Notes: generated from the sequence alone by a model not told the origin. A stretch of DNA of 64,000 nt from Paramesorhizobium salinisoli (GCF_003335045.1 NZ_QOZG01000002.1:496001-560000), one strand, 5' to 3'; positions 20,406 to 29,541 are shown, counted from the stretch's first letter. Numbers and translations are program-made.

Positions 20406-20720
20406 TTATGCGACCAGCTTAAGACCGACGATGCCGCCGACGATCAGGCCGATACAGACAAGCCGGATCGTTGCTGCAGGCTCGCCGAGAAGATAGATGC
20501 CCAGCAAGGCTGTTCCGACAGTGCCGATCCCGGTCCAGACGGCATAAGCCGTGCCGACCGGGAGGGTTTTCAGCGCAAGCCCCAGCAGCGCGAGGCTGGC
20601 GATCATGCTGGCGACGGTCAGAATGGTGGGTGTGAGGCGGGTGAAACCTTCGGTGTATTTGAGGCCGATGGCCCAGCCGATTTCAAGAAGGCCCGCGAAA
20701 AACAAGTAAACCCAAGCCAT
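20406..20720 (-). CDS. sugE: SMR family transporter, Gdx/SugE type (guanidinium exporter)
   Basis: 104 aa with four membrane helices, the normal SMR length. The catalytic Glu lies in [16 protein letters not shown] (residue 13), and the Gdx/SugE signature [14 protein letters not shown] separates it from EmrE-type drug exporters. Gdx members exchange guanidinium for protons in antiparallel dimers in the inner membrane. I looked for a guanidine riboswitch in the 90 bases upstream and saw no convincing one. The CDF gene ends 90 bases upstream on the same strand. Confidence 0.9.
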   Translation of the reverse strand: MAWVYLFFAGLLEIGWAIGLKYTEGFTRLTPTILTVASMIASLALLGLALKTLPVGTAYAVWTGIGTVGTALLGIYLLGEPAATIRLVCIGLIVGGIVGLKLVA

Positions 20721-20809
20721 ATCGTTTCATCTTTCGTTGGGGTGGGACGGGATCATGAGGATCCATTTTATAGATCCAAATCTCCAATCCTCAACTGGAT
20801 GGGCAAGCA

Positions 20810-21775
20810 TCATTTTTCAAGTTGGCCACCGGCCATTTCGATCGCCTGTCGCTGCCTGCGCCACGTGCCTGTCGTCTGCGGCTTCACGAAAAGCGCCACG
20901 ATATCGGTCCGCTCCGCTTTCAGGCGCGACTCGATGCGTTCAACACATGCTTCAATCTCGGGGGCGGTCAGCCGGTCCTCGAACTCGACACTGATCATGG
21001 CGACTATCTGGTCGGGGCCGAGATGGACCGTGATGACGCCATTGGCCCGCTGCACCGCCCGATCGGCCTCGACGATGGCGAGAACCGCTGCCTGAACCTC
21101 CGGAAATGCGGGTTCCCCCATCAGGAGGCCCTTGCTTTCGCGCGCCAGGAAGGCAGCCGTGGCAGCGAGAATGAAAGAGATGCCGATCGACGCCACGCCA
21201 TCCAGGATAGGCATATCGAGCATTTGCGCGGCCCAGATGCCGGCAAAGGCCACTGCCAGCCCGAGGAGCGCTGCGCTATCCTCGAACAGGACGGTGAACA
21301 CGCTCGGATCCTTGCTGCGCCGGGCCGCAGCGAGATAACCGTGCCGGCCCTTTTTGCGACCGAACTCCTTGAGCGCGATGAACCACGTCACGCCTTCGAA
21401 TAGCGCCGATAGTGCCAAGACCACATAGTTGACCAACGGATTGCGCACGGGTACCGGGTCGAGGATATGCACGACACCTTCATAGAAGGATATGCCCGCG
21501 CCGAGCGCGAACACGAGAACGGCGACGACAAAACTCCAGAAATAAAGCTCGCGACCATGGCCGAAGGGATGGCTCAGATCCGGCGGACGCGCGGCGCGCC
21601 GCAAGCCGTAGAGCAGCAGAAGCTCGTTGCCGGTATCGACGAGGGAGTGAACGCCCTCCGACAGCATCGCGGAACTGCCGGTGAAGAACGCCGCGATAAA
21701 TTTCGTCACCGCGATCAACAGATTGCCGATCAATGCGGCATAAATGACTTTCCTCGATCCGGATTGCGTCGCCAT
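20810..21775 (-). CDS. Cation diffusion facilitator family transporter
   Basis: 321 aa. The start at 21775 gives MATQSGSRKVIYAALIGNL, while the frame is open to 21826. It has five or six membrane helices. Metal-site residues include H43 and D47 in HSLVD, HPFGHG in the next loop and ED in FEDSAALLG. A C-terminal cytoplasmic dimer domain follows (about 225-310, AVLAIVEADRAVQRANGVITVHLGP). It is closest to the SLC30A9-like branch of CDF, which exports Zn2+ or similar divalent ions against protons. Substrate is not determinable here. A loose same-strand pair with the SMR gene is possible. Confidence 0.9.
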   Translation of the reverse strand: MATQSGSRKVIYAALIGNLLIAVTKFIAAFFTGSSAMLSEGVHSLVDTGNELLLLYGLRRAARPPDLSHPFGHGRELYFWSFVVAVLVFALGAGISFYEGVVHILDPVPVRNPLVNYVVLALSALFEGVTWFIALKEFGRKKGRHGYLAAARRSKDPSVFTVLFEDSAALLGLAVAFAGIWAAQMLDMPILDGVASIGISFILAATAAFLARESKGLLMGEPAFPEVQAAVLAIVEADRAVQRANGVITVHLGPDQIVAMISVEFEDRLTAPEIEACVERIESRLKAERTDIVALFVKPQTTGTWRRQRQAIEMAGGQLEK

Positions 21776-21853
21776 GTTTGCTTCGTTCCTCTTCGCCCTC
21801 CAAATCGGAACTCCGAAACAACGCATCCGGTTGCGTGAAGCCGTTGCCTCAGA

Positions 21854-23122
21854 TCATTTGATCGCGCCGATCAGCGACTTCTCAGGAAAGCAGGTGGCGG
21901 CCTGCCCGTGCTTGGCCTGCCAGTCGCCGATGGAGCGGCGGGTCTTGAAGCCGGGCAGCCCGTCGGCCTTGCCGACATCATAGCCCTTCGCCTGCAGCGC
22001 CTTCTGCATGGCCGCGATGTCGGAGCGGTACATGCCGCCGACATTCCCCCATTCCTGCGAAAAGCCGCGCGCATTATTCCCGATGCGGTCGGCGGCGTGG
22101 CCGATGAACAGCGCATAGAGATCGCTCATATTGTAGCTTTTCAGGACATAGAAATTGGGTGTGGCGATGAAGGCCGGCCCATGCCGCCCGGCCGGCATCA
22201 GCAGATATCCCTCGCCCGCAAGCTCGCTTGCCGGGAAAGGCTTTCCATTGACGCGGGTAATGCCCATTTTCGCCCAATCGGCGACTTTCAGGCCCTGATC
22301 CGGGCCCTCCAGCGCGCAGGTCAGCCCTGCCGGCACCTTGACTTCGAAGCCCCAGTCGCGACCGCGCTGCCAGCCATAAAGATGCAGATAATTGGCGATG
22401 GAGGCGAGCGTGTCGGGCACGGAGTTCCAGATATCGCGCTTGCCGTCGCCATCGAAATCGACGGCATGATCGAGAAAGGAGGTCGGCATGAATTGCGGTT
22501 GGCCCAATGCGCCCGCCCATGAGCTTTTCATCGAACCGACATCGATATAGTTCTTCTGGACGATCTGAAGAGCGGCCAGAAGCTCCTTGCGGAACATCTC
22601 CTTGCGCGTCGCCATGAAGGCCTTCGTGCCCAGCACCTCAAAGGCATTATAGGGAATCTTGACGGCGCCAAAGCCGGATTCGCGTCCCCATATGGCAAGG
22701 ACTATGGCGCCCGGCACGCCGTATTGCTTCTCGATTGCCGCAAGCGTGCGGGCATGCTGCGCAGCCCTCGTCCTGCCGCCGGCCACGACATGGCCGATAG
22801 TCTTTTCATTGAAATATTTGCCGGGCGAGCCGAATTCCGCCTGGACCTGCTCCTTCGGCGTCGTCGGCCTGGTGCCCGGCGGAACGAGATCGGGCAGCTT
22901 CCAGTTGAGCTTGACGCCCGAGAAAGCCTTATCGAAGGTGGCGCGGGAAATTCCCTTGGCCTTTGCGTCCGGCCACAAATCTTTGTCGAGCCACGTCCTG
23001 AATTGCGTCTCAGTCTCAGCTTTCGACGTCTCGGCTTTCAACGGGGCCGCGCCCCCAGGGCCTGCCAAATAGAAGACAGCCATGACTGCCAGGCATTTCA
23101 AGACTGAGACACGTTCTGGCAT
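21854..23122 (-). CDS. Lytic murein transglycosylase, MltB family (TIGR02283 type)
   Basis: 422 aa. A signal peptide (residues 1 to about 30) is followed by an SLT/MltB-type catalytic domain (about 36-330) and a peptidoglycan-binding domain at the C-terminus (about 355-415, SDIAAMQKALQAKGYDVGKADGLPG). The catalytic Glu is E148 in IWGRESGFG. SWAGALGQPQFMPTSFLDHAVDFDGDGKRDIW is the conserved substrate-cleft region. The enzyme cleaves MurNAc-GlcNAc bonds to 1,6-anhydro products. It starts 8 bases after recR, at the end of the dnaX-ebfC-recR cluster, so co-transcription is likely. Confidence 0.93.
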   Translation of the reverse strand: MPERVSVLKCLAVMAVFYLAGPGGAAPLKAETSKAETETQFRTWLDKDLWPDAKAKGISRATFDKAFSGVKLNWKLPDLVPPGTRPTTPKEQVQAEFGSPGKYFNEKTIGHVVAGGRTRAAQHARTLAAIEKQYGVPGAIVLAIWGRESGFGAVKIPYNAFEVLGTKAFMATRKEMFRKELLAALQIVQKNYIDVGSMKSSWAGALGQPQFMPTSFLDHAVDFDGDGKRDIWNSVPDTLASIANYLHLYGWQRGRDWGFEVKVPAGLTCALEGPDQGLKVADWAKMGITRVNGKPFPASELAGEGYLLMPAGRHGPAFIATPNFYVLKSYNMSDLYALFIGHAADRIGNNARGFSQEWGNVGGMYRSDIAAMQKALQAKGYDVGKADGLPGFKTRRSIGDWQAKHGQAATCFPEKSLIGAIK

Positions 23123-23130
23123 CTATCCCC

Positions 23131-23736
23131 CTATAGAGCAGTGCGCGCCCGCAATGCCGCTGCAAGCGTTCCCTCGTCCAGATAATCCAATTCGCCGCCG
23201 ACAGGCACGCCATGGGCAAGCCGCGTCACGCGCAGGTCGAAGCCGGACAGTTGATCGGTGATGTAATGGGCCGTCGTCTGGCCTTCCACGGTCGCGTTCA
23301 CGGCGAGGATCACTTCCTTCACCTCGCCCGTCCCGACCCGTTCGACCAGGCCACGGATGTTGAGGTCGTCCGGCCCGATGCCATCAAGCGGTGACAATCG
23401 TCCTCCGAGTACGTGGTAGCGGACGTTCATCGTGCCTGCGCGTTCCAGCGCCCAGAGATCGGACACGTCCTCGACGACAATGATCATTGTCGCATCGCGG
23501 CGCGGATCGGTGCAGATGGTGCAGGGATCGCTGGTATCGGCGTTGCCGCAAGCCGAACAGACACGCACCTTCTCGGCCGCCTCCTGCATGGCATTGCCAA
23601 GCGGGATCAGCAGTGCTTCCTTCTTCTTGATGAGATGGAGCGCCGCGCGCCTGGCCGAACGCGGACCAAGCCCCGGCACACGGGCGAGGAGTTGGATCAG
23701 GCGTTCAATTTCAGGACCGGCGATTCGTTTCGACAT
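23131..23736 (-). CDS. recR: Recombination mediator protein RecR
   Basis: 201 aa, the normal length. The N-terminal helix-hairpin-helix is [20 protein letters not shown] four-cysteine zinc finger has C60, C63, C72 and C75, followed by a Toprim domain with [13 protein letters not shown] and the C-terminal Walker-B-like [19 protein letters not shown]. RecR acts with RecO and RecF to load RecA at gaps. It is the third gene of dnaX-ebfC-recR, 114 bases after ebfC. Confidence 0.97.
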   Translation of the reverse strand: MSKRIAGPEIERLIQLLARVPGLGPRSARRAALHLIKKKEALLIPLGNAMQEAAEKVRVCSACGNADTSDPCTICTDPRRDATMIIVVEDVSDLWALERAGTMNVRYHVLGGRLSPLDGIGPDDLNIRGLVERVGTGEVKEVILAVNATVEGQTTAHYITDQLSGFDLRVTRLAHGVPVGGELDYLDEGTLAAALRARTAL

Positions 23737-23850
23737 AGGGGCGTTTTACGCAAATAAATGAGCAGTGAGTAGGGAATAGTGAGCAGGGATGCGCTGCCTT
23801 ATCTCCGCCCGCGCAAACCCACTATTCATATCTCACGACCCCCTATTGCC

Positions 23851-24174
23851 TTAAAAAGGCAGCTTGAAGCCCGGAGGCAGGGGCAGGCCGGCAGTGAGTG
23901 CCTGCGTCTTTTCGGCCATCACCGCATCGATCCTGGTTTTCGCCTCGTTATAGGCGGCAACGATCAGATCCTCGAGGATCTCGGTCTCGTCTTCCTTGAG
24001 AAGCGAAGGATCGATCTTCAGCGCGCTCATCACGCCCTTGCCGCTCAATGTCACGCTGACCAGGCCAGCGCCAGAGCTTCCCGTTGCTTCGAGATTGGCG
24101 ATCTCTTCCTGCATGGCCTCCATCTTGGCCTGCATTTCCTTTGCCTGTTTCAGCATTCCCATCATGTCGCGCAT
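23851..24174 (-). CDS. ebfC: YbaB/EbfC family nucleoid-associated protein
   Basis: 107 aa, the usual length. The N-terminal coiled-coil helix [19 protein letters not shown] is followed by a small beta sheet ([22 protein letters not shown]) and a C-terminal helix with [17 protein letters not shown]. Members form tweezer-like dimers that bind DNA without strong sequence need. It lies between dnaX and recR, the usual position. The palindromic repeats at 24204-24321 fill the spacer between dnaX and ebfC. Confidence 0.95.
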   Translation of the reverse strand: MRDMMGMLKQAKEMQAKMEAMQEEIANLEATGSSGAGLVSVTLSGKGVMSALKIDPSLLKEDETEILEDLIVAAYNEAKTRIDAVMAEKTQALTAGLPLPPGFKLPF

Positions 24175-24203
24175 GAGGTTGAACTCCTATTTTCTTTTTG
24201 CCC

Positions 24204-24267
24204 GCATGATCTTGTCCGAAAAGTTGGCAACTTTTTGCGGGCGCTGCCCTTCGGTTCGGGACCATGC
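24204..24267. repeat. Degenerate copy of the GCATGATC palindromic repeat
   Basis: It begins GCATGATCTTGTCCGAAAAG and continues through GGCAACTTTTTGCGGG. It ends at an altered GGGACCATGC arm after an insertion of about 20 bases. It is homologous to the adjacent copy at 24279-24321. Confidence 0.7.
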
Positions 24268-24278
24268 CCTTTTTTGCT

Positions 24279-24321
24279 GCATGATCTTATCCAAAAAGTC
24301 TGCAACTTTTCGGGATCATGC
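24279..24321. repeat. Hyphomicrobiales intergenic palindromic repeat
   Basis: A 43-base element with perfect 8-bp ends GCATGATC and GATCATGC and an inner TCCAAAAA...CTTTTCGG arm. This type is widely scattered between genes in rhizobia and Brucella relatives. It sits 3 bases beyond the dnaX stop codon, so it forms the 3' end of the dnaX message. Confidence 0.85.
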
Positions 24322-24323
24322 TC

Positions 24324-26159
24324 CTAGTCGTCATCATCCGGCGTCAGCGAGACATCCGGTAATTCGGCATCAAGATCGATATCAGCACTTTCGGCCCCGC
24401 CAGTGGCGATGCGGACGTCGGTGATCCTGGCGCCCGGAAACTGGGCGAGGATTGCTGCTACGTCAGGATCTGCACGAGCGTCGGTGACCAGCATGTCGCG
24501 GTGCGCGGCCTCGGCCTCGGCGATGGTCTGGCCGCCTGCCTCGCGCGATACAGACACCATCCAGCGGATGCCGGTCCAGGAGAGAAGCTTCTGCGCGATG
24601 TCGCTCGGAAGCGTCTTCGGCGCGCCGTCGGTCAAGGCGATCTCAAGACGTGCTGGTGCGATGGAGACCAGGCGTACGCAATTCTTGACCATGATCTTGA
24701 ACTGCATGTCGCGATGGCTGTCGGCCAGCGCCACGATATCGGCGAGGCTTTTCAGCGGGACTGCCGGTACCGGCGCATCCGCAGCAGGTTCCGGCTGCGG
24801 TCGAGGCTCGGGGGCGGGGTTCGCCTGCTGTGCGGGCTGGACGAGACGCATCGCCGTCGAGCCGTTGCCGCCGGCTATCCCCATGGAGGACGCCGCTACG
24901 GCGTCTGCCGCTGGAGTGGGAGCGGCCGTGCCCGACATCATCGCTCCGCCATTCGGCCGGGGGGCATCGCCACCGGCGCGCGGTGCGGAAACCACACCGC
25001 TTTCCAGCGCCTTCAGCGCTTCATCCAGCGTCGGCAGATCGGCGGCATGCGCCAGGCGGATCAACAGCATCTCGGCCGCCTGGATCGGACGTGAGGCGGT
25101 CTCGACCTCCGTGATGCCCTTCAGGAGCATCTGCCAGGTGCGCGACAGGGTGCGGATCGATAACTTCTCCGCAAAATCGCGGCCGCGCACGCGCTCGTCT
25201 TCAGACAGTGACATGTCATTTGCCACATCCGGCATGAAACGTAACCGGGTCACCAGATGGTTGAACTCGGCAAGATCGGTCAGTACCACTGCCGGGTCGG
25301 CGCCCACATCATATTGCGCGCGGAACTCCTTCAATGCGGCTGCCACGTCGCCACGCATCAGCATCTCGAAAAGGTCGATGATCCGGGCGCGGTCGGCAAG
25401 GCCCAGCATGGAGCGCACGGCATCCGCCTCGACCTTGCCGCTGCCATGAGCGATGGCCTGGTCGAGAATGGACAGCGAATCACGCGCCGAACCTTCGCCG
25501 GCCCGCGCGATCATCGCGAGCGAGGTATCGTCGATGGCTATCCCCTCCTGTCCGGCGATGTTCTTCAGATGCGCGGCGAGAAGACCCGAATCGATGCGCC
25601 TGAGATCGAAGCGCTGGCAGCGCGACAGGACCGTAATGGGAACCTTGCGGATTTCTGTCGTGGCGAAGATGAATTTCACATGCGGCGGCGGCTCCTCAAG
25701 CGTCTTCAGCAGGCCGTTGAAAGCCTGGTTCGACAGCATGTGAACCTCGTCGATGATATAGACCTTGTAGCGCGCTGAGACAGGACGGTAGCGCACCTGC
25801 TCGATGATCTCGCGGATGTCGTCGATGCCGGTATGGGAGGCGGCGTCCATCTCGATGACATCGACATGGCGGCCCTCCATGATCGCCTGACAATGATCGC
25901 CCGGCGTCGAAAGATCGATTGTCGGCTGATCGATGGCATCGGTCTTGTAGTTCAATGCCCGCGCGAGTATGCGCGCCGTGGTCGTCTTGCCTACCCCGCG
26001 GACGCCGGTCAGCATCCAGGCTTGGGCGATCCGGCCGGTGTGGAAAGCGTTTGTGAGCGTGCGGACCATCGGCTCCTGGCCGATGAGATCGCCGAAATCC
26101 TGCGGACGGTACTTGCGGGCGAGAACGCGGTAGGCGCCGTCTGCCGTTTTCGTCTCCAT
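24324..26159 (-). CDS. dnaX: DNA polymerase III subunit gamma/tau
   Basis: 611 aa. The AAA+ clamp-loader domain holds Walker A GVRGVGKTT (residues 52-60), Walker B VYIIDEVHML and the SRC motif LSRCQRFDLRRID. A collar domain follows (about 230-370). A Pro/Ala-rich linker and tau-specific C-terminus end in an acidic tail. The segment that carries zinc cysteines in E. coli reads TPGDHCQAIMEGRHVDV with one Cys, as in related alphaproteobacteria. I saw no obvious A-rich frameshift signal for making gamma. It heads the dnaX-ebfC-recR cluster and is preceded by 10-bp tandem repeats. Confidence 0.96.
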   Translation of the reverse strand: METKTADGAYRVLARKYRPQDFGDLIGQEPMVRTLTNAFHTGRIAQAWMLTGVRGVGKTTTARILARALNYKTDAIDQPTIDLSTPGDHCQAIMEGRHVDVIEMDAASHTGIDDIREIIEQVRYRPVSARYKVYIIDEVHMLSNQAFNGLLKTLEEPPPHVKFIFATTEIRKVPITVLSRCQRFDLRRIDSGLLAAHLKNIAGQEGIAIDDTSLAMIARAGEGSARDSLSILDQAIAHGSGKVEADAVRSMLGLADRARIIDLFEMLMRGDVAAALKEFRAQYDVGADPAVVLTDLAEFNHLVTRLRFMPDVANDMSLSEDERVRGRDFAEKLSIRTLSRTWQMLLKGITEVETASRPIQAAEMLLIRLAHAADLPTLDEALKALESGVVSAPRAGGDAPRPNGGAMMSGTAAPTPAADAVAASSMGIAGGNGSTAMRLVQPAQQANPAPEPRPQPEPAADAPVPAVPLKSLADIVALADSHRDMQFKIMVKNCVRLVSIAPARLEIALTDGAPKTLPSDIAQKLLSWTGIRWMVSVSREAGGQTIAEAEAAHRDMLVTDARADPDVAAILAQFPGARITDVRIATGGAESADIDLDAELPDVSLTPDDDD

Positions 26160-26225
26160 GCCGACCGTGTCCTAATCCTTGTTGCGCACCCGGGAGTGTG
26201 GACCGCAGGCCCGGCACCGTCAATG

Positions 26226-26262
26226 TTAACCTGGGTAAACCTGGGTAAACCTTGGTAAACCC
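26226..26262. repeat. Four 10-bp tandem units upstream of dnaX
   Basis: The unit TAAACC-TGGG repeats at 10-base steps, with the first unit reading TTAACC and the third spacer TTGG. On the dnaX strand this is GGTTTACC repeated once per helical turn, 67-103 bases upstream of the dnaX start. It is a candidate multi-copy operator. Confidence 0.6.
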
Positions 26263-26330
26263 GGCCATATCAAGGCGAACACTCGGCCACGATCCGGCGA
26301 TTGCAAATCATACCCGCAAAAGGGGAGAAG

Positions 26331-26430
26331 GTGGGAGGCTGGCACGGTGACCCGTGCCGGGCTCGTTAGGGCTGCTTCCTTCCGGACCTGACCCGGTTGG
26401 CGAGTGGCTCGTCCACCACCAACCTCCCGA
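26331..26430 (-). ncRNA. ffs: 4.5S signal recognition particle RNA
   Basis: Read on the minus strand, a hairpin of about 100 nt runs from GGGAGGTTGG to CCAGCCTCCCAC. The apical conserved SRP domain carries GGTCAGGTCCGGAAGGAAGC and AGCC, the asymmetric loop that binds Ffh. It lies about 170 bases upstream of dnaX on the same strand, a common alphaproteobacterial position. Confidence 0.95.
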
Positions 26431-26496
26431 GCTTCATATCGACAATCGCCGCGCAAAAAGCAAGCCAAGGCTGAAAAAAACTGCTATTTGAGATGC

Positions 26497-26901
26497 ATGA
26501 CGACATTCGTTCTTGACGGAAAGCTCGCCGCGGACACGTTCGCGGTCGCCACGCTGGGGCTCTGCGACCTCCGGCTGATGAACGACCGCCGTTGGCCCTG
26601 GCTCATCCTCGTACCACAGCGCCCCGATAAGGTCGAGTTGCACGATCTGACGCCGCTCGACCAAACCATGCTCACCTTCGAAATGGGCATCGCCGCGCAG
26701 GCGCTGAAAGCCGTGACAGGCTGCGAAAAGATCAACATCGCAGCGCTCGGCAACATCGTGCGGCAGCTTCATGTCCACATCATTGCCCGCAACACCGGCG
26801 ATGCCGGCTGGCCCGGCCCGGTCTGGGGCTACGGCACTGCCGAGCCCTACCAGCCGGAGGATGCGCGGAAGCTCGCCCTCGCCATCAGTAACGCCCTTTA
26901 G
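26497..26901 (+). CDS. HIT family nucleotide hydrolase/transferase
   Basis: 134 aa. The histidine triad region reads NIVRQLHVHIIARN (about residues 88-101). It keeps HVHII, but the first position of the classical H-x-H-x-H triad is Gln. Conserved WPWLILVPQR and DLTPLDQTML are typical of this short HIT branch. HIT proteins hydrolyse nucleotide phosphoramidates or dinucleoside polyphosphates, and the exact substrate is unknown. The start at 26497 is chosen because the upstream frame runs into the 4.5S RNA. nudC begins 19 bases after the stop, suggesting an operon of two nucleotide-cleaning enzymes. Confidence 0.9.
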   Translation: MTTFVLDGKLAADTFAVATLGLCDLRLMNDRRWPWLILVPQRPDKVELHDLTPLDQTMLTFEMGIAAQALKAVTGCEKINIAALGNIVRQLHVHIIARNTGDAGWPGPVWGYGTAEPYQPEDARKLALAISNAL

Positions 26902-26920
26902 CCGTCTCCCCGGAGCTTCC

Positions 26921-27892
26921 ATGATATTGCGCCTGTTCGACCTGCCGGAGATCGAGCCGAGCCAGGCTGTCGGCTTTGCCGGCAACATCATCGATCGCCT
27001 GTCCGAAAAACGGTCGGACGACGCAAGCGAGCGGGCTTTGGGCGAACCGGATGCGCGCATCATGCTTCTCGGCAAAGGGCGCGTGCTTCTTTCCTTGGGA
27101 GACGAGGCCCAGGAAGACGGGGCCCAGGAAGACGGGCCTAAGGCGAAAGCCTTCTTTGCGTTGCACGAAATCGCCCGGTTTGAGCCCCGCCTGCATGAGG
27201 CGGTCCTGCTTGGCCGGCACAATCAGCGGCCGCTGCTTGCCGCCGTCACCCTGGCCGATCCGGAACAGCTTTCCGAGCCTTTCAAAGCCATCGACTACCG
27301 CTCGGTCTACATGCAGGGGCTTATACCCAGTGATGAGATCGGCGCGCTGGCGCAGGCGGCGGCTTTGATCGCCTGGCATGAAAACCATCGTTATTGCGGG
27401 CGCTGCGGAACGCTGACCGAGATGCGCGCCGGCGGTTACAAGCGCGTGTGCCCGCATTGCGAGGCCCAGCATTTCCCGCGCACCGATCCGGTGGCGATCA
27501 TGCTGGCGGTTCGCGGCGAACGCTGCCTTCTGGCGAGAAGCCCGCATTTTGCGCCCGGCATGTATTCATGCCTCGCCGGCTTCATCGAGCCCGGCGAGAC
27601 CATCGAGGCGGCAGTGCGGCGCGAGACGCTGGAGGAGATGGGTGTGCCCGTCGGCCGTGTCGCCTATCATGCCAGCCAGCCCTGGCCGTTCCCCTATTCG
27701 CTGATGATCGGCTGCCACGCCGAGGCGCTGTCGGACGACCTTGTCATCGACCGCTCGGAACTGGAGGACGGCCGCTGGTTTACGCGCGGCGAAGTGCTCG
27801 CCATGCTCGACCGGTCGCATCCGCACGGACTGATGACGCCGCCGCCGGGCGCGATCGCCGCCCATCTGATAAGATGCTGGGCGGAGGGCTGA
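26921..27892 (+). CDS. nudC: NAD+ diphosphatase (Nudix)
   Basis: 323 aa. The N-terminal domain is followed by a zinc ribbon (CGRCG...CPHCE, about residues 158-179) and a Nudix domain with a full Nudix box GFIEPGETIEAAVRRETLEE (about 224-243). After it comes the NudC-type SQPWPFPYSLM motif, which selects NAD(H) or NAD-capped RNA. The enzyme splits NAD(H) to NMN(H) and AMP and can remove NAD caps from RNA. An in-frame perfect 15-bp duplication at 27106-27135 repeats AQEDG in a surface-exposed N-terminal region. It forms a pair with the HIT gene. Confidence 0.95.
   Translation: MILRLFDLPEIEPSQAVGFAGNIIDRLSEKRSDDASERALGEPDARIMLLGKGRVLLSLGDEAQEDGAQEDGPKAKAFFALHEIARFEPRLHEAVLLGRHNQRPLLAAVTLADPEQLSEPFKAIDYRSVYMQGLIPSDEIGALAQAAALIAWHENHRYCGRCGTLTEMRAGGYKRVCPHCEAQHFPRTDPVAIMLAVRGERCLLARSPHFAPGMYSCLAGFIEPGETIEAAVRRETLEEMGVPVGRVAYHASQPWPFPYSLMIGCHAEALSDDLVIDRSELEDGRWFTRGEVLAMLDRSHPHGLMTPPPGAIAAHLIRCWAEG
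27106..27135 (+). repeat. 15-bp tandem duplication inside nudC
   Basis: GGCCCAGGAAGACGG occurs twice head to tail, adding five residues in frame. It is probably a replication-slippage product and could vary in copy number between strains. Confidence 0.9.
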
Positions 27893-27922
27893 TCCGCCTC
27901 GCAGTTTGCAGAGTTCAGTCAG

Positions 27923-28792
27923 CTACTCCGCCGGCTCATCCTGCGTATCGCGGAAGGGATTGCCGGGATAGACGCCGACAATGCGCATTTCCTTGGAGAA
28001 GAATTCCAATTCCTCCAGCGCGAGACGCACGGAGCGATCTTCGGGGTGGCCCTCGATATCGGCATAGAACTGCGTCGCGGTAAAGGTGCCGCCGATCTGG
28101 TAGCTTTCAAGCTTGGTCATGTTGATGCCGTTGGTGGCGAAGCCGCCCATGGCCTTGTAGAGCGCCGCCGGCACGTTGCGCACCCGGAAGACGAATGTCG
28201 TCACGATGCGGCTTCCATCGGCCGGGCGCGGCGCCCATTTCTTCGTCTTGGACAGGACGACGAAACGGGTGATGTTGTTCTCCATGTCCTCGACATTTTC
28301 CGCCAGTATGTCGAGACCGTAGAGATCGGCGGCGAGGCGTGGTGCAAGGGCAGCCATTGTCCTGTCGCCGGCTTCGGACACGATACGGGCGGCGCCTGCG
28401 GTATCGCCCGCCACGACGGGCTTCCAGCCATGCTTGCGGATGACTTTGCGGCATTGGCCGAGCGCATGGATATGGCTATGGACCGTCCGGATCTCGTCAA
28501 GCTTCACGCCCGGCAGGGTCATCAGCTGAAAATGGATCGGCAGGAAATATTCGCCGATGATATGCAGCCGCGATTCGGGCAGAAGATAATGGATGTCGGC
28601 GACGCGGCCCGCGATGGTGTTCTCGATCGGGATCATCGCCAGGTCGGCGGCGCCGGTTTCCACCGCGTTGAACGCATCCTCGAATGTCGGGCAGGGCAGC
28701 GGCTCCATATCAGGGAACATGTTGCGGCAGGCCGTGTCGGAGTTTGCCCCCGGTTCGCCCTGGAAGGAAATCTTGTTGGTCTTGGCTGCCAT
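27923..28792 (-). CDS. pheA: Prephenate dehydratase
   Basis: 289 aa monofunctional enzyme without a chorismate mutase domain. The catalytic domain (residues 1-185) has ISFQGEPGANSD at the N-terminus, IPIENTIAGRVADIHYLL, and the catalytic TRF in NNITRFVVL. A C-terminal ACT domain (about 200-280, GSRIVTTFVFRVRNVPAALYKAMGGFATNGINMTKLES) binds phenylalanine for feedback control. It converts prephenate to phenylpyruvate. It converges on nudC with 30 bases between and follows kdsB by 11 bases, so pheA is probably co-transcribed from kdsB. Confidence 0.97.
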   Translation of the reverse strand: MAAKTNKISFQGEPGANSDTACRNMFPDMEPLPCPTFEDAFNAVETGAADLAMIPIENTIAGRVADIHYLLPESRLHIIGEYFLPIHFQLMTLPGVKLDEIRTVHSHIHALGQCRKVIRKHGWKPVVAGDTAGAARIVSEAGDRTMAALAPRLAADLYGLDILAENVEDMENNITRFVVLSKTKKWAPRPADGSRIVTTFVFRVRNVPAALYKAMGGFATNGINMTKLESYQIGGTFTATQFYADIEGHPEDRSVRLALEELEFFSKEMRIVGVYPGNPFRDTQDEPAE

Positions 28793-28803
28793 TGGAGTCT
28801 TTC

Positions 28804-29541
28804 CTAGATGCCTTGCGAAATGAGAATACGCGCCCGTTCGAGGTCGAAAGGCGTATCGACGCCGAGCGGCACGGATTTGACGATCTCGACATCGATGCGC
28901 ATGCCGGCCTCCAGCGCGCGGAGTTGTTCCAGCTTTTCACGCCGCTCCAGTGGCGACGGTCCGAGCCGGACGAAGCGCTCCAGCGCGGCGCGGCGATAGG
29001 CGTAAAGGCCGATGTGATGATAGAGCGGCCCATCGCCCCACGGCGCGGTGGCGCGGGTGAAATAAAGCGCGCGCAGGCGTTTGCCGTCGCCCAGCGGCGA
29101 GCCGACGATCTTGACCACGCTGGGATTTGTCTTCTCGCTCTCCTCGGTGATCTCGACACCGAGCGTCGCAATATCGGCCGGGCCGTCCTCAAGCGGCCGC
29201 AGGGCCTTGGCGATGATTTCGGGCTCTATGGTCGGCAGATCGCCCTGCACGTTGATGATCGCGTCCACCTCCGCGTCGGGATCGAGCGCCAACAGCGCCT
29301 CGTAGATGCGATCGGAGCCCGATTCGTGGTCGGAGCGGGTCATCACCGCCTCGAAACCGTGGGCGCGGACCGCGCTGGCGATGTCCTCGCTATCGGTAGC
29401 CACGACCGTACGGCCCAGGCGAGCGGCGGCGGCGCGCTCGGCGACATGGACGATCATCGGCTTGCCGGCGATGTCGGCCAGCGGTTTGTTGGGCAGGCGC
29501 GTCGCTGCCAGGCGCGACGGAATGATCGTGAGGGTTTTCAT
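28804..29541 (-). CDS. kdsB: 3-deoxy-manno-octulosonate cytidylyltransferase (CMP-Kdo synthetase)
   Basis: 245 aa from the ATG at 29541, which gives the family N-terminus [22 protein letters not shown] second ATG 12 bases upstream is possible, and neither has a strong Shine-Dalgarno. Nucleotide-binding residues follow in [43 protein letters not shown] and [15 protein letters not shown] are signature stretches. It activates Kdo with CTP for lipid A-core assembly. It is followed after 11 bases by pheA. Confidence 0.96.
   Translation of the reverse strand: MKTLTIIPSRLAATRLPNKPLADIAGKPMIVHVAERAAAARLGRTVVATDSEDIASAVRAHGFEAVMTRSDHESGSDRIYEALLALDPDAEVDAIINVQGDLPTIEPEIIAKALRPLEDGPADIATLGVEITEESEKTNPSVVKIVGSPLGDGKRLRALYFTRATAPWGDGPLYHHIGLYAYRRAALERFVRLGPSPLERREKLEQLRALEAGMRIDVEIVKSVPLGVDTPFDLERARILISQGI

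Noticed and set aside
20721-20810. Guanidine riboswitch before the Gdx/SugE gene
   Set aside because: Gdx genes often have one, but neither paired ACGR-loop hairpins nor a ykkC-like fold could be recognised in these 90 bases.
24324-26159. Programmed frameshift in dnaX producing gamma
   Set aside because: No A-rich slippery heptamer with a following stem was noticed in the expected region; no claim made.
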